The notes beneath the pieces are model-generated. The model made no database searches. It had not been told where the DNA came from and was given only the letters and a program-made list of their open reading frames with translations. A stretch of DNA of 48,149 nucleotides from JAGNLA01 sp964639885 (lineage in GTDB: Bacteria > Caldisericota > Caldisericia > JAAYUI01). Positions 32,645-39,933 of the stretch are shown here, piece after piece. Numbering within the stretch: the first letter of the stretch is position 1; each line of letters starts with the position of its first letter. The stretch is taken from assembly GCA_964639885.1 (NCBI GenBank), contig CAZXEH010000016.1, forward strand, positions 1-48,149. The letters run 5' to 3'. Position numbers and translations under genes: made by a program.

Positions 32645-32815
32645 TCAGCTCCTTTTCGGCTTCTTGGAACGCTTTTTCTTGCGTTCAATTGAAGGAGGAA
32701 CGAAGAACTCGCGCTTCCTGATTTCGGAGAAAATACCGTCTTTCAGGCATGACTGCTGGAAACGGTGGAACAGTGACTCGAATGATTCGGTCTCTTTGCG
32801 TCTGATCTCTTGCAT
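32645..32815 (-). CDS. rpsU: 30S ribosomal protein S21
   Basis: The 56-residue protein starts MQEIRRKETESFESLFHRFQ and continues with IRKREFFVPPSIERKKKRS, the typical S21 layout of an N-terminal E-I-R-x-K-E stretch and a basic C-terminal tail. S21 contacts the 16S rRNA platform and supports initiation. A GGGGGTGA site precedes the ATG. The gene is too short for a 60-codon cutoff. It follows the HIT gene by 34 nt, as is common in the hrcA-rsmE-mtaB-rpsU neighbourhood of Gram-positive-like genomes. Confidence 0.95.
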   Translation of the reverse strand: MQEIRRKETESFESLFHRFQQSCLKDGIFSEIRKREFFVPPSIERKKKRSKKPKRS

Positions 32816-32849
32816 GGTCTTGTGTCACCCCCTTCCTTTCGGCTCTTCC

Positions 32850-33191
32850 TTAAAGCGACTCGCTCATGTCGCGACCGGCAAGGATGTGCGCATGAATGTG
32901 AAAAACACTTTGTCCTGCACCTTTTCCAGTGTTGAATATGGTGCGGTAGGCGTTTTCCACTTTGCACAGCTTTGCCACTTTTGCGACAGCAAGGAGCAGC
33001 TTTCCGGCAAGCTCGGGATCGTCAAGCTCGTTCAAGCTTGAAATATGCGTCTTCGGCACCACCAGAACGTGGGTCGGTGCTGCCGGATGAATGTCTTTGA
33101 AAGCCAGAAAATCATCATCCTCGTAGACTTTCGTCGACGGGATTTCACCTTTTATGATCTTGCAGAAAACGCAATCAGGCTGGCTTGTCAA
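32850..33191 (-). CDS. HIT-family hydrolase (HINT-like)
   Basis: The 113-residue protein begins at a TTG (33191), preceded 9 nt upstream by GGAGG. The longer frame upstream lies over the previous gene. CVFCKIIKGEIPSTKVYED is the typical start of the PKCI/HINT group, and VFHIHAHILAG carries the histidine triad H-x-H-x-H. Such enzymes cleave AMP from phosphoramidates such as AMP-lysine. It overlaps the membrane-protein gene upstream by 17 nt. The two Cys in CVFC may bind zinc. Confidence 0.92.
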   Translation of the reverse strand: MTSQPDCVFCKIIKGEIPSTKVYEDDDFLAFKDIHPAAPTHVLVVPKTHISSLNELDDPELAGKLLLAVAKVAKLCKVENAYRTIFNTGKGAGQSVFHIHAHILAGRDMSESL

Positions 33192-33738
33192 CTTCTGTTG
33201 CCTCCGTGATTGCAGCTTCTGCTGTATCCGTTGGTTTTGTGTCAGTTTGTTCCACAAACACAAACGATGCGGCCGGCCAGAATGCGAGGAACACTGCAAA
33301 CGGCAGCGACCAGCTGAGTTTCTTTGAGATGATGAATTCGATTGCTATTGCAAGCGCCGAAATGGCAACCCAGCCGATGAGAGCTGAAATGATCTTGGAT
33401 TTCGTGATCTTGATCATCAGGCTCCAGATGATGTATCCGAGTGGCCAGAATGCGAAGGAACCTGCAACAATGACGCACCATGGGCTGATCCCCTTTGTCT
33501 GGAGGAAGTTCATCAAAACGATGAGGCCAGCACCCATGAAAGCTCCCGCAAGATGCTGGAGGAAACCTTCAGGAACGAAACTGAAAATGGCAGCCTCGAC
33601 AGGCCAGATGGCGAAGAAAGCGACTGATCCCCAGAACCATGTGCCTGTGCCAGAGTTAATCAGGTAGGCAGCGACGCAAAGCGCAATGAAACCAGCAACC
33701 GAGATCAGCAGCGAGCCATATTTTTTAAGAAACTCCAT
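33175..33738 (-). CDS. Membrane protein with three FAFWP repeats
   Basis: The 187-residue protein has five or six hydrophobic helices. A short motif recurs three times: FAIWP (residues 42-46), FAFWP (95-99) and LAFWP (151-155), spaced 53 and 56 residues apart, each in a helix with aromatic neighbours. This points to an internal triplication of about 55 residues. The acidic C-terminal tail is rich in Thr, Glu and Ala. No family was recognised. The ATG at 33738 is favoured over an in-frame TTG further upstream. Overlaps of 14 nt with mtaB and 17 nt with the HIT gene show it belongs to this operon. Confidence 0.72.
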   Translation of the reverse strand: MEFLKKYGSLLISVAGFIALCVAAYLINSGTGTWFWGSVAFFAIWPVEAAIFSFVPEGFLQHLAGAFMGAGLIVLMNFLQTKGISPWCVIVAGSFAFWPLGYIIWSLMIKITKSKIISALIGWVAISALAIAIEFIISKKLSWSLPFAVFLAFWPAASFVFVEQTDTKPTDTAEAAITEATEVDKPA

Positions 33739-34912
33739 CACTAACCACTTCTCCAATCATCGTATCTTGCAACGCGCCGGTAATGGTACATTTCACAAAC
33801 TCTCCGGCAGAAAAACCCGGAGAAACCTTCACCCTGTGGTAGTTGCCGGAGAATCCTTCACAATCCTCCTCAACCAGCACTTCTGCGCAACCGTATATCA
33901 TAGCATCGCGTCTTTCCTTTGCAAGGTGCGTTGCAGTTATGCGGCAGGCTTTCAGGCGGACGGCAACCGTCTCTTTTGAAACCGGCTCCATGTCGAAGGC
34001 AGGCGTGCCTTTTCTTGGTGAAAACGGGAAAATGTGGCATCTGTCGAAGGCTGCACGCTTCATAACCGAAAGTGTTTTCTCAAAATCTGAGTCTGTTTCA
34101 CCTGGAAAGCCAACAATAATATCAGTGGTGATTCCACACAATTTGTCGAGTTTTCTTGCGGTTTCGACGATGTTGAGGTAGTGGGCGGAATCGTAGCCAC
34201 GTTTCATTTTTATAAGAATTTCATCAGACCCTGACTGAAGGGGAAGATGCAGGTGCGGAGCAACTTTGGGAGTTGAAAGGATTTCTCTGGTCAGCTCAGG
34301 AGTGAGGTGTCTTGGGTTGATCGACGAGAGCCTTATGCGCTTGACTTCACTGATTTTTGAAATCTTATCAAGCAATGCCAGTAAGTTCTCGTAATGACCA
34401 AGTTCGGTGCCACATAAAACGAGCTCACTGTGTCCTGATTTTGCAAGGTTTTCAGCCTCGCAAACGATGTCAGATTCAGACCTTGAACGTGGTTTTCCCC
34501 GAAGCGACGGGACGATGCAGTACGAACAAAAGTTGTCGCAACCAAGCTGAACAAGCAGCATCGCCCTCGTGTGTCCTGAAAAGTGGGTGATGGCATCGTT
34601 AGGTTTTATTGAAACCATGAGTATTTGTGAGAGTTTTGTCAGGTCGATGGGATCGACCTGCTCGAATCCTTCAAACGATTTTGAAACGCCAGCACAGCCG
34701 GTGGCAACGACTCTTGCGGTTTTCGACCATTTTCTTGCGATCCTGAGCGCTTCCCTTTCGGCCACGTCAGTAACAAGGCAACCATTCACAAAAACAATGT
34801 CGGCAATGTCTGGCTCGGTTATCTGGGCACCGATTGAAACCAGCGTTTCCCTGAGCAATTCGCCCTGGTACTGGTTCACCTTGCATCCGAAATTGACAAT
34901 GGCGCAGTTCAA
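33725..34912 (-). CDS. mtaB: tRNA t6A37 methylthiotransferase MtaB
   Basis: This radical-SAM enzyme adds a methylthio group to t6A37 in tRNA. The N-terminal UPF0004 part has Cys residues in NFGCKVNQYQ, NGCLVTD and ATGCAG that bind the auxiliary 4Fe-4S cluster. GCDNFCSYCIVPSLRGK contains the radical-SAM C-x3-C-x2-C. HLPLQSGSDEILIKMKRGY and the terminal TRAM-like EFVKCTITGALQDTMIGEVV complete the family pattern. A continuous frame links it with rsmE only through a gap. The TTG at 34912, which overlaps the rsmE stop (TTGA) and follows GGAGGG, is the likely start, giving 395 residues. Confidence 0.95.
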   Translation of the reverse strand: MNCAIVNFGCKVNQYQGELLRETLVSIGAQITEPDIADIVFVNGCLVTDVAEREALRIARKWSKTARVVATGCAGVSKSFEGFEQVDPIDLTKLSQILMVSIKPNDAITHFSGHTRAMLLVQLGCDNFCSYCIVPSLRGKPRSRSESDIVCEAENLAKSGHSELVLCGTELGHYENLLALLDKISKISEVKRIRLSSINPRHLTPELTREILSTPKVAPHLHLPLQSGSDEILIKMKRGYDSAHYLNIVETARKLDKLCGITTDIIVGFPGETDSDFEKTLSVMKRAAFDRCHIFPFSPRKGTPAFDMEPVSKETVAVRLKACRITATHLAKERRDAMIYGCAEVLVEEDCEGFSGNYHRVKVSPGFSAGEFVKCTITGALQDTMIGEVVSDGVS

Positions 34913-35473
34913 ACGCCCTCCAGAAAGGCGAGAACCTGTGAAATGGCNNNNNNNNNNNNNNNNNNNNNNNNNNNNNNNNNNNNNNNNNNNNNNNNNNNNN
35001 NNNNNNNNNNNNNNNNNNNNNNNNNNNNNNNNNNNNNNNNNNNNNNNCTCTGGAATCACTTCACGTCCCGAAAGCTCAGCTGCGCCTTTTGCGATTTTTC
35101 TGAAATGGTCAAGCTTTTTTGCAACGGTTCTGTCGAAGTCGCCTTGCGAACGTGAGCAAACAGCGAAGACAAACCTGGAAACTCCAAGCTGGGTGCAATA
35201 TTCAACGATCTCAGGGATTTTGTCCGGTCTTGGAATGCCCATAACAAGCGTTATTTTTGCTGGAGGTTCGGTAGAGAATCCGATTTTCTCGATTATTTCA
35301 AAGGTTGCATGCTGACTTTGCCTGTCTATGCCGGTTATTTTTGCCTTGAACCTCAAACCAAGCCCTTGAATGATCTCTATCTGTGAACCTACATCAAGCC
35401 TCAAGACATTGACTGCATGGTGAAAATCCTGCCCTGAGAGTTCATTGCCCGACCCAACATAAAACCTTGCCAT
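34909..35473 (-). CDS. rsmE: 16S rRNA (uracil-1498-N3)-methyltransferase RsmE, contains assembly gap
   Basis: The first 142 codons (MARFYVGSGNELSG to AAELSGREVIPE) match the PUA-like domain and start of the SPOUT fold of RsmE. The SPOUT catalytic part then falls in a 100-N gap. After the gap, the same gene's last 12 codons are visible in another frame as AISQVLAFLEGV and a TGA at 34909, like the usual RsmE end. The gap is flanked by whole codons on both sides, so its true length must be a multiple of 3, not 100. The start overlaps the hrcA stop by 1 nt. Confidence 0.9.
34948..35047. other. Assembly gap (100 N) inside rsmE
   Basis: Exactly 100 N. Both flanks end on codon boundaries of rsmE, so the actual missing length should be a multiple of 3, and family length suggests roughly 250-270 bp. 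Confidence 0.95.
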
Positions 35474-36489
35474 CAGAACTTCTGTTCCAGCCTTGAAGCA
35501 AGCGACTTGAGCACCGAGAACATCAGCGCATAGTTCATTCTCAACGGGCCAATCAGGGACAGGACACCGATGGCGTCGTCAACCTTGTATGGCGCACCGA
35601 TGTAGGCCAGATCGTCCAGTTCCGGTTTTTTTATCTCAGAGCCGATCTGGATATCAAGTTCACCTTTCGTTGCAGTGTCGAGCATCAGGTCACGCACCGA
35701 ATCGGTCATCTGGATTGCCTCGATGATCTGGTGTGCTTTTCTTGGGTCGGCAAGCTCCGGGTTTGTGAGCAGCCGGTGAACCCCTTCAAGGTGAATCCTC
35801 ACCGCTTCACGGGTCGAAACCTCGCGCAAAAGCTGGAGCACGTTGAGGATCAGGTCTTTGTAAACCATCAGGTCGGCTGCAATCCTGACCATCGACGTCA
35901 AAACCTGTATCGGAGTCCACGCCTGCCTCACATCCAGACAATCGAGTATTACTTTTGAAAGCCTGCTCAATGTTTCCTGTGAAGGCAAATCTCTGGTCTG
36001 AAGGATGAACTCCCGCACATCGTCGGCATTTATTACAACAACAAGAAGTATTTTGTAAGGTGGGATGGCAATTAGATGGACGTTTTTAATCTTTAGCCGT
36101 TTTGCAAGTGGCAGGAGAACAACCGACACCGTGCCGGTTTGCTCAGACAATGCAAACGAGACCGCACGAAGAGTTGCCTCAAGCTTGGTGTGTTCGGGGA
36201 TTTCAACGTCGATTGAAGCAGGTTTGAGATTTCCCGAGGTCAGGAGCTTGTCGACGTAATACCTGTAGGCGCGGTAGCTTGGAATCCTGCCCGATGAAAC
36301 GTGTGGTTGAAGGACATAGCCTTCCTCCTCAAGTTTTGCCAGTTCAGCGCGGATTGTTGCCGGTGAAACCTGATAGGGCATCTTCATCGTGATCTCTTCC
36401 GATGAGATCGGTTCGCCCTTCTCGATGTAACTTGCCACCAGAATGGTGAGCACAATCTCTGTCCTGTTTTCTCCGCCTTTTACCGCCAT
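35473..36489 (-). CDS. hrcA: Heat-inducible transcription repressor HrcA
   Basis: HrcA represses heat-shock genes by binding CIRCE operators in many bacteria and depends on GroEL folding. The 338-residue protein has an N-terminal winged helix with MKMPYQVSPATIRAELAKLE and EEEGYVLQPHVSSGRIPS, the classic HrcA segment, and a C-terminal region with IGSEI and IGVLSLIGPLRMNYALMF. The ATG at 36489 lies 8 nt after a TATCAT box and lacks a ribosome-binding site. Unlike most hrcA genes, grpE, dnaK and dnaJ do not follow it here. Instead rsmE and mtaB do. No CIRCE is visible upstream. Confidence 0.95.
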   Translation of the reverse strand: MAVKGGENRTEIVLTILVASYIEKGEPISSEEITMKMPYQVSPATIRAELAKLEEEGYVLQPHVSSGRIPSYRAYRYYVDKLLTSGNLKPASIDVEIPEHTKLEATLRAVSFALSEQTGTVSVVLLPLAKRLKIKNVHLIAIPPYKILLVVVINADDVREFILQTRDLPSQETLSRLSKVILDCLDVRQAWTPIQVLTSMVRIAADLMVYKDLILNVLQLLREVSTREAVRIHLEGVHRLLTNPELADPRKAHQIIEAIQMTDSVRDLMLDTATKGELDIQIGSEIKKPELDDLAYIGAPYKVDDAIGVLSLIGPLRMNYALMFSVLKSLASRLEQKF

Positions 36490-36497
36490 CAGTGACA

Positions 36498-36527
36498 ATG
36501 ATAGCCTTCATGCTTGAATCCTTCAAG
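36498..36527 (-). promoter_or_regulatory. hrcA promoter (leaderless) with overlapping palindrome
   Basis: On the minus strand TTGAAG (36521-36526) and TATCAT (36498-36503) are 17 bp apart. The -10 ends 8 nt before ATG 36489. The palindrome CTTGAA-GGA-TTCAAG (36513-36527) covers the -35 box and part of the spacer, a plausible operator for autoregulation. It is not CIRCE. Confidence 0.65.
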
Positions 36528-36534
36528 AGCTTGC

Positions 36535-36563
36535 TTGACAGGAGCCAAACTTTCTGTTAGAAC
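36535..36563 (+). promoter_or_regulatory. Promoter of TPP riboswitch-thiT unit
   Basis: Consensus TTGACA (36535-36540) and TAGAAC (36558-36563) are 17 bp apart. Transcription would start near 36570, right at the riboswitch. Confidence 0.8.
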
Positions 36564-36570
36564 CCAGAAC

Positions 36571-36660
36571 AGCATCGGGGTGCCTCAACAAGGGCTGAGA
36601 GCGGCGTGAAAACCGCAACCCGCAGAACCTGCACAGGATAATGCCTGCGAAGGGAACGCG
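36571..36660 (+). ncRNA. TPP riboswitch (THI element) aptamer
   Basis: The conserved parts of the TPP aptamer appear in order: CGGGGTGCC (from about 36576), GGGCTGAGAG (36592-36601), an internal GCGG/CCGC stem, CAGAACCTG, and AATGCCTGCGAAGGGAA near the end. It lies directly upstream of a ThiT-like transporter gene. Binding of thiamine pyrophosphate should lower its expression. Confidence 0.95.
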
Positions 36661-36664
36661 TGAG

Positions 36665-36688
36665 CCTCCGGTGAAAGGAGGTTTTTTT
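36665..36688 (+). terminator. Riboswitch expression platform: terminator hairpin containing the SD
   Basis: CCTCC (36665-36669) and GGAGG (36677-36681) form a short stem followed by seven T residues. The GGAGG is also the only Shine-Dalgarno candidate for thiT (ATG at 36693, 11 nt away). The same hairpin could thus act by termination, by SD masking, or both. Confidence 0.7.
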
Positions 36689-36692
36689 ATTT

Positions 36693-37523
36693 ATGCAGGA
36701 ATTTGCGACAAAAGTAAGCGATTTTTTTGGTGGTTTGAATGCCTGGGTTGGCATCACGGTCACGGTTCTTGGTCTGGCCGTTCTCATCTTCCTTCTCATC
36801 ACAGCAGCCAAAAACAAATGGAACGCAGGCATTATTGCTGAGGTTGGCATTGCTGCAGGACTTTCCTTCATTCTGAGCCTCTTCCCGATCTGGCGCATGC
36901 CACAGGGCGGATCAATCACGCTTTCCATGCTGCCTGTTCTGGTCGTCGCCTTCAGGAGGGGCATCGTTCCAGGGCTTGTTTGTGGCCTGATCGCCGGTGT
37001 GTTTCAGTCGGTTGCTGATCCTTACATCGTTTCACTCCCGCAGTTCATCCTTGATTACGGCCTTTCCTACACTGTCCTCGGATTTGCAGGCCTCAGGCTC
37101 AAGGATGAGGAGAGCAAGGTTCCTGGCGCAATCATAATCGGCGTCTACACAGCCATAATTCTCTACGCCGTCTGGTTGTTCATCGACGCAGCAAAATTGC
37201 CGGCAACAGGCGACGGTGCTGGTCCAAATCCACTGTTTTTCATCATGATCGCGGCAGTGGCAGTCCTCATGATCATCGCAATTGTGGTCTTTGGCAAAAA
37301 AGTCGCCTCGAAAATTGCCTTGGCAACGACAGGAATCATCGGCAGAATCTTCGTTCATTTCCTCTCTGGAGTGATTTTCTTCGCCCAGTACACATGGCAG
37401 GGGTACAACACCTACATCTACTCTCTGGCTTACAACATGCTTTATATCATTCCATCAGCATTCCTTTGCTTCGTAGTGCTTGTTCCGCTTATCAAAACTG
37501 GAATTGTCTCAAGGGTAGAATAA
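36693..37523 (+). CDS. thiT: Thiamine transporter S component (ThiT-like)
   Basis: ThiT is the substrate-binding S protein of the energy-coupling-factor (ECF) thiamine transporter. MPQGGSITLSMLPVLVVAFR (near residue 69) and HFLSGVIFFAQYTWQGY with YSLAYNMLYIIPSAF near the end are the known ThiT thiamine-site regions. The protein has 276 residues, about 90 more than classical ThiT, with an N-terminal membrane helix and extra membrane segments in the centre (about residues 160-205). It is controlled by the TPP riboswitch just upstream and ends at a terminator. ECF A, A' and T partners are not in this window. Confidence 0.88.
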   Translation: MQEFATKVSDFFGGLNAWVGITVTVLGLAVLIFLLITAAKNKWNAGIIAEVGIAAGLSFILSLFPIWRMPQGGSITLSMLPVLVVAFRRGIVPGLVCGLIAGVFQSVADPYIVSLPQFILDYGLSYTVLGFAGLRLKDEESKVPGAIIIGVYTAIILYAVWLFIDAAKLPATGDGAGPNPLFFIMIAAVAVLMIIAIVVFGKKVASKIALATTGIIGRIFVHFLSGVIFFAQYTWQGYNTYIYSLAYNMLYIIPSAFLCFVVLVPLIKTGIVSRVE

Positions 37524-37540
37524 CTTCGGAAATTTCATGC

Positions 37541-37574
37541 AAAGGCGGTTTCCTTGAAACCGCCTTTTGTTTTT
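37541..37574 (+). terminator. Intrinsic terminator after thiT
   Basis: The perfect 11-bp stem AAAGGCGGTTT (37541-37551) and AAACCGCCTTT (37557-37567) is followed by TGTTTTT. Confidence 0.93.
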
Positions 37575-37593
37575 AGTCATCGAAGGGTAAAAT
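37565..37593 (+). promoter_or_regulatory. Promoter with leaderless geometry (cobTSU)
   Basis: TAAAAT (37588-37593) ends 8 nt before ATG 37602. The -35 candidate TTTTGT (37565-37570, 17-bp spacing) is modest and lies within the T-tract of the thiT terminator. Confidence 0.5.
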
Positions 37594-37601
37594 TGAAAAA
37601 C

Positions 37602-38639
37602 ATGAACTTTCCCGACATTCCACAACTAGACATGAAAACGCTGGATCAGGCTTCAAAAAGGCTTGATTCGCTCACAAAACCAATCGGCAGTCTCGGAAGG
37701 CTGGAGGAGTTGGCAAAAACTTTGTGTGCAATGACCGGCAGATTTCCGCTGCGACTCCAAAACAAGCTCGTGCTGGTGATGGCTTCCGACCATGGCGTGA
37801 CAGAAGAAGGCGTCAGCGCCTATCCATCCGAAGTCACAGCACAAATGGTGTCAAATTTTCTTGGTGGTGGTGCAGCCATCAACGTTTTGGCAAGGCTTGC
37901 AGGTGCAAGTGTGCACGTTGTTGACATTGGCGTGAAGTCAAATCTTGAACCTCATGAGAATCTCACCATTGCAAAGATTGCCCCTGGAACGAACAACATT
38001 GCAAGACAACCAGCCATGACCAGACAGCAGGCAGAAGAAGCGATCCAGACAGGAATAGACATCGCCAACAAATTCATAGACAGGGAAATGGACATAATCG
38101 CAACCGGCGAGATGGGAATCGGAAACACGACTCCGTCGTCGGCCATAACAGCAGTTATGTGCAATGAAAGCATTGAAAAGGTGACAGATCGTGGAACCGG
38201 ACTCGACGACAAGGGAATGCACCACAAACAGGGCATCATCAGGCAAGCCATCGAAACCAACAGACCGAATCCAGACGACCCCATCGACGTACTCTCGAAA
38301 ATCGGAGGATTTGAGATTGCAGGTCTTGCTGGTGTTATCATAGGCTGTGCCTCAAAAAGAACCCCTGTTGTTATAGATGGTTTCATATCAGGAGCAGCCG
38401 CTCTTGTTGCTCACTCCATCAATCCCTTGACCAAAAACTACATGGTGGCGTCTCACTGCTCAGTCGAATCAGGCCACAAGGTAATCCTTGACCATCTGGG
38501 CCTCAAACCCCTTTTTGACCTTGACCTCAGGCTTGGCGAAGGAACCGGTTCAGCACTGGCTTTCAGCCTTATCGATGCCAGTCTGGCGGTTATCAGTGAG
38601 ATGGCAACTTTTGAAAGCGCTAACGTGAGCAAATCATGA
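37602..38639 (+). CDS. cobT: Nicotinate-nucleotide-dimethylbenzimidazole phosphoribosyltransferase
   Basis: CobT makes alpha-ribazole phosphate, the lower ligand precursor of cobalamin. The 345-residue protein has LTKPIGSLGRLEELA at the start, MASDHGVTEEGVSAYPSEVT, GEMGIGNTTPSSAI and LRLGEGTGSALAFSLIDAS near the end. These are the family signatures, including the substrate-binding GEMGIGNTT and the catalytic glutamate in LGEGTG. The ATG at 37602 is set by the -10 position. The upstream extension of the frame lies in the terminator. It overlaps cobS by 4 nt. Confidence 0.97.
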   Translation: MNFPDIPQLDMKTLDQASKRLDSLTKPIGSLGRLEELAKTLCAMTGRFPLRLQNKLVLVMASDHGVTEEGVSAYPSEVTAQMVSNFLGGGAAINVLARLAGASVHVVDIGVKSNLEPHENLTIAKIAPGTNNIARQPAMTRQQAEEAIQTGIDIANKFIDREMDIIATGEMGIGNTTPSSAITAVMCNESIEKVTDRGTGLDDKGMHHKQGIIRQAIETNRPNPDDPIDVLSKIGGFEIAGLAGVIIGCASKRTPVVIDGFISGAAALVAHSINPLTKNYMVASHCSVESGHKVILDHLGLKPLFDLDLRLGEGTGSALAFSLIDASLAVISEMATFESANVSKS

Positions 38640-39376
38640 AAAGCCTTATTGCCGCACTGTCTTTCCTGACACCAATCCCTTTTACGGCTCAACTGACGAC
38701 AAGGGAGTTTTCAAAAATCCAGCTCTGGTTCTCGCTCATCGGCTTCTTTCAGGGATCAGTGCTGATGTTTGCCTGCTTTGGACTCTCGTTTGTGGTTGGC
38801 AGGCCGGTTGTTTCAGTTTTGGCCGTGTGTCTTTGGGTATTTCTCACAAATGCCACCCATCTGGACGGCGTTGCCGACTGTTTCGACGGCTTCCCGAACC
38901 CATCTAATCCCAAAAGACGCCTTGAAATCATGAGCGATCCAAGGACTGGCGCCTATGGTGTTGTCGGGATCGTGCTGATTCTGATGCTAAAGGCAGTTCT
39001 GGTTACTTCGTCAAAAAATATCGGCTGGATGGCCTTTGTCCCAATTCTGGCAGCGATGACTTTTGCCAGAGGTTCAGTTCTGATACTAACTTTTTTCAGG
39101 TCTGCCAAGGAATCCGGTCTGGGGTACAGCCTCTGTTCTGGCAGGAATATCTGGTTTTTTCTGATAAATATGATCATTCCAGTGACACTGGCTGTTTTCC
39201 TGAGACTCCCGGGATTGATTGCATTGGTGACAAGCTTTGTTGCCACACTCATCGTCGGGTTTGTGGCAAAATCTAGAATAAATGGTGTAACAGGCGATGT
39301 CTTCGGGCTTGCAATCGAGGTTTCTGAAGCCTCGGTTTTGCTTTCGTTTGCTGTCATAGAAGGGGTTTTCCTGTGA
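38636..39376 (+). CDS. cobS: Adenosylcobinamide-GDP ribazoletransferase (cobalamin synthase)
   Basis: CobS joins adenosylcobinamide-GDP with alpha-ribazole (phosphate) to give cobalamin (phosphate), within the membrane. The 246-residue protein is hydrophobic with several helices. It begins MKSLIAALSFLTPIPF and carries the metal-binding motif THLDGVADCFDGF, then RRLEIMSDPRTGAYGVVG. It overlaps cobT and cobU by 4 nt each, so the three genes form a translationally coupled unit for nucleotide-loop assembly. The organism may salvage cobinamide or finish a corrin made by genes elsewhere. Confidence 0.96.
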   Translation: MKSLIAALSFLTPIPFTAQLTTREFSKIQLWFSLIGFFQGSVLMFACFGLSFVVGRPVVSVLAVCLWVFLTNATHLDGVADCFDGFPNPSNPKRRLEIMSDPRTGAYGVVGIVLILMLKAVLVTSSKNIGWMAFVPILAAMTFARGSVLILTFFRSAKESGLGYSLCSGRNIWFFLINMIIPVTLAVFLRLPGLIALVTSFVATLIVGFVAKSRINGVTGDVFGLAIEVSEASVLLSFAVIEGVFL

Positions 39377-39918
39377 AAAAACTGATTCTGGTTCTGGGTG
39401 GCGCAAGGTCTGGCAAAAGCACTTACGCTCTGGACTATGCCAAAAAGAATGGCAAAAACGTCGTTTTTGTGGCAACCGGCATCGCCAGTGATGACTCGAT
39501 GGCAAAAAGAATTGAAAGACACAAGTCCGAAAGACCGCCAAACTGGACAACGATCGAAGCCTCGAGAAACATCGCCAAACCCCTGAAAGAAGTAAAGACT
39601 GATCCTGACATCGTAATCATCGATTGCCTCACGACTCTCTCAGGGAACCTGATCATCAATATCCCCGAACCGGTCGATGAAACATCGGCATTTTCGGCTA
39701 TAAAACCGGAAATTGATGGTATCGTTGAAGCATGGGGATCTATGAACGCAACATTTCTTGTGGTCAGCAACGAGGTCGGCCTCGGAGTCGTTCCCCCAAC
39801 AAGTCTCGGTTGCGCCTACAGAGACGCTTTGGGAAGGGCAAACCAGATGCTGGCATGTCAGGCAACCGACGTGGTTCTGATGGTTGCAGGCATTCCGTTG
39901 ATCATCAAATCCACTTAA
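39373..39918 (+). CDS. cobU: Adenosylcobinamide kinase / adenosylcobinamide-phosphate guanylyltransferase
   Basis: CobU phosphorylates adenosylcobinamide and then attaches GMP, giving adenosylcobinamide-GDP for CobS. The 181 residues include the P-loop LGGARSGKST (residues 8-17), RIERHKSERPPNWTTIEA with the guanylated histidine, DCLTTLSGNLI and VVSNEVGLGVVP. It starts in a 4-nt overlap with cobS and is the last gene of the operon, 15 bp before the convergent lipoprotein gene. No cobalamin riboswitch precedes the operon. Confidence 0.96.
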   Translation: MKKLILVLGGARSGKSTYALDYAKKNGKNVVFVATGIASDDSMAKRIERHKSERPPNWTTIEASRNIAKPLKEVKTDPDIVIIDCLTTLSGNLIINIPEPVDETSAFSAIKPEIDGIVEAWGSMNATFLVVSNEVGLGVVPPTSLGCAYRDALGRANQMLACQATDVVLMVAGIPLIIKST

Positions 39919-39933
39919 AACCCCAGCCAGCAA

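Noticed and set aside
33192..33299. N-terminal extension of the HIT protein
   Set aside because: The stretch is Arg/Gln-rich noise over the preceding gene. TTG 33191 with GGAGG 9 nt upstream fits the family start.
36490..36560. CIRCE operator expected upstream of hrcA
   Set aside because: The 9-bp arms TTAGCACTC/GAGTGCTAA are not present. Only an unrelated 15-bp palindrome was found.
37524..37601. Cobalamin riboswitch upstream of cobT
   Set aside because: Only 78 bp separate thiT and cobT, and they are filled by a terminator and a -10 box. There is no room for the aptamer.
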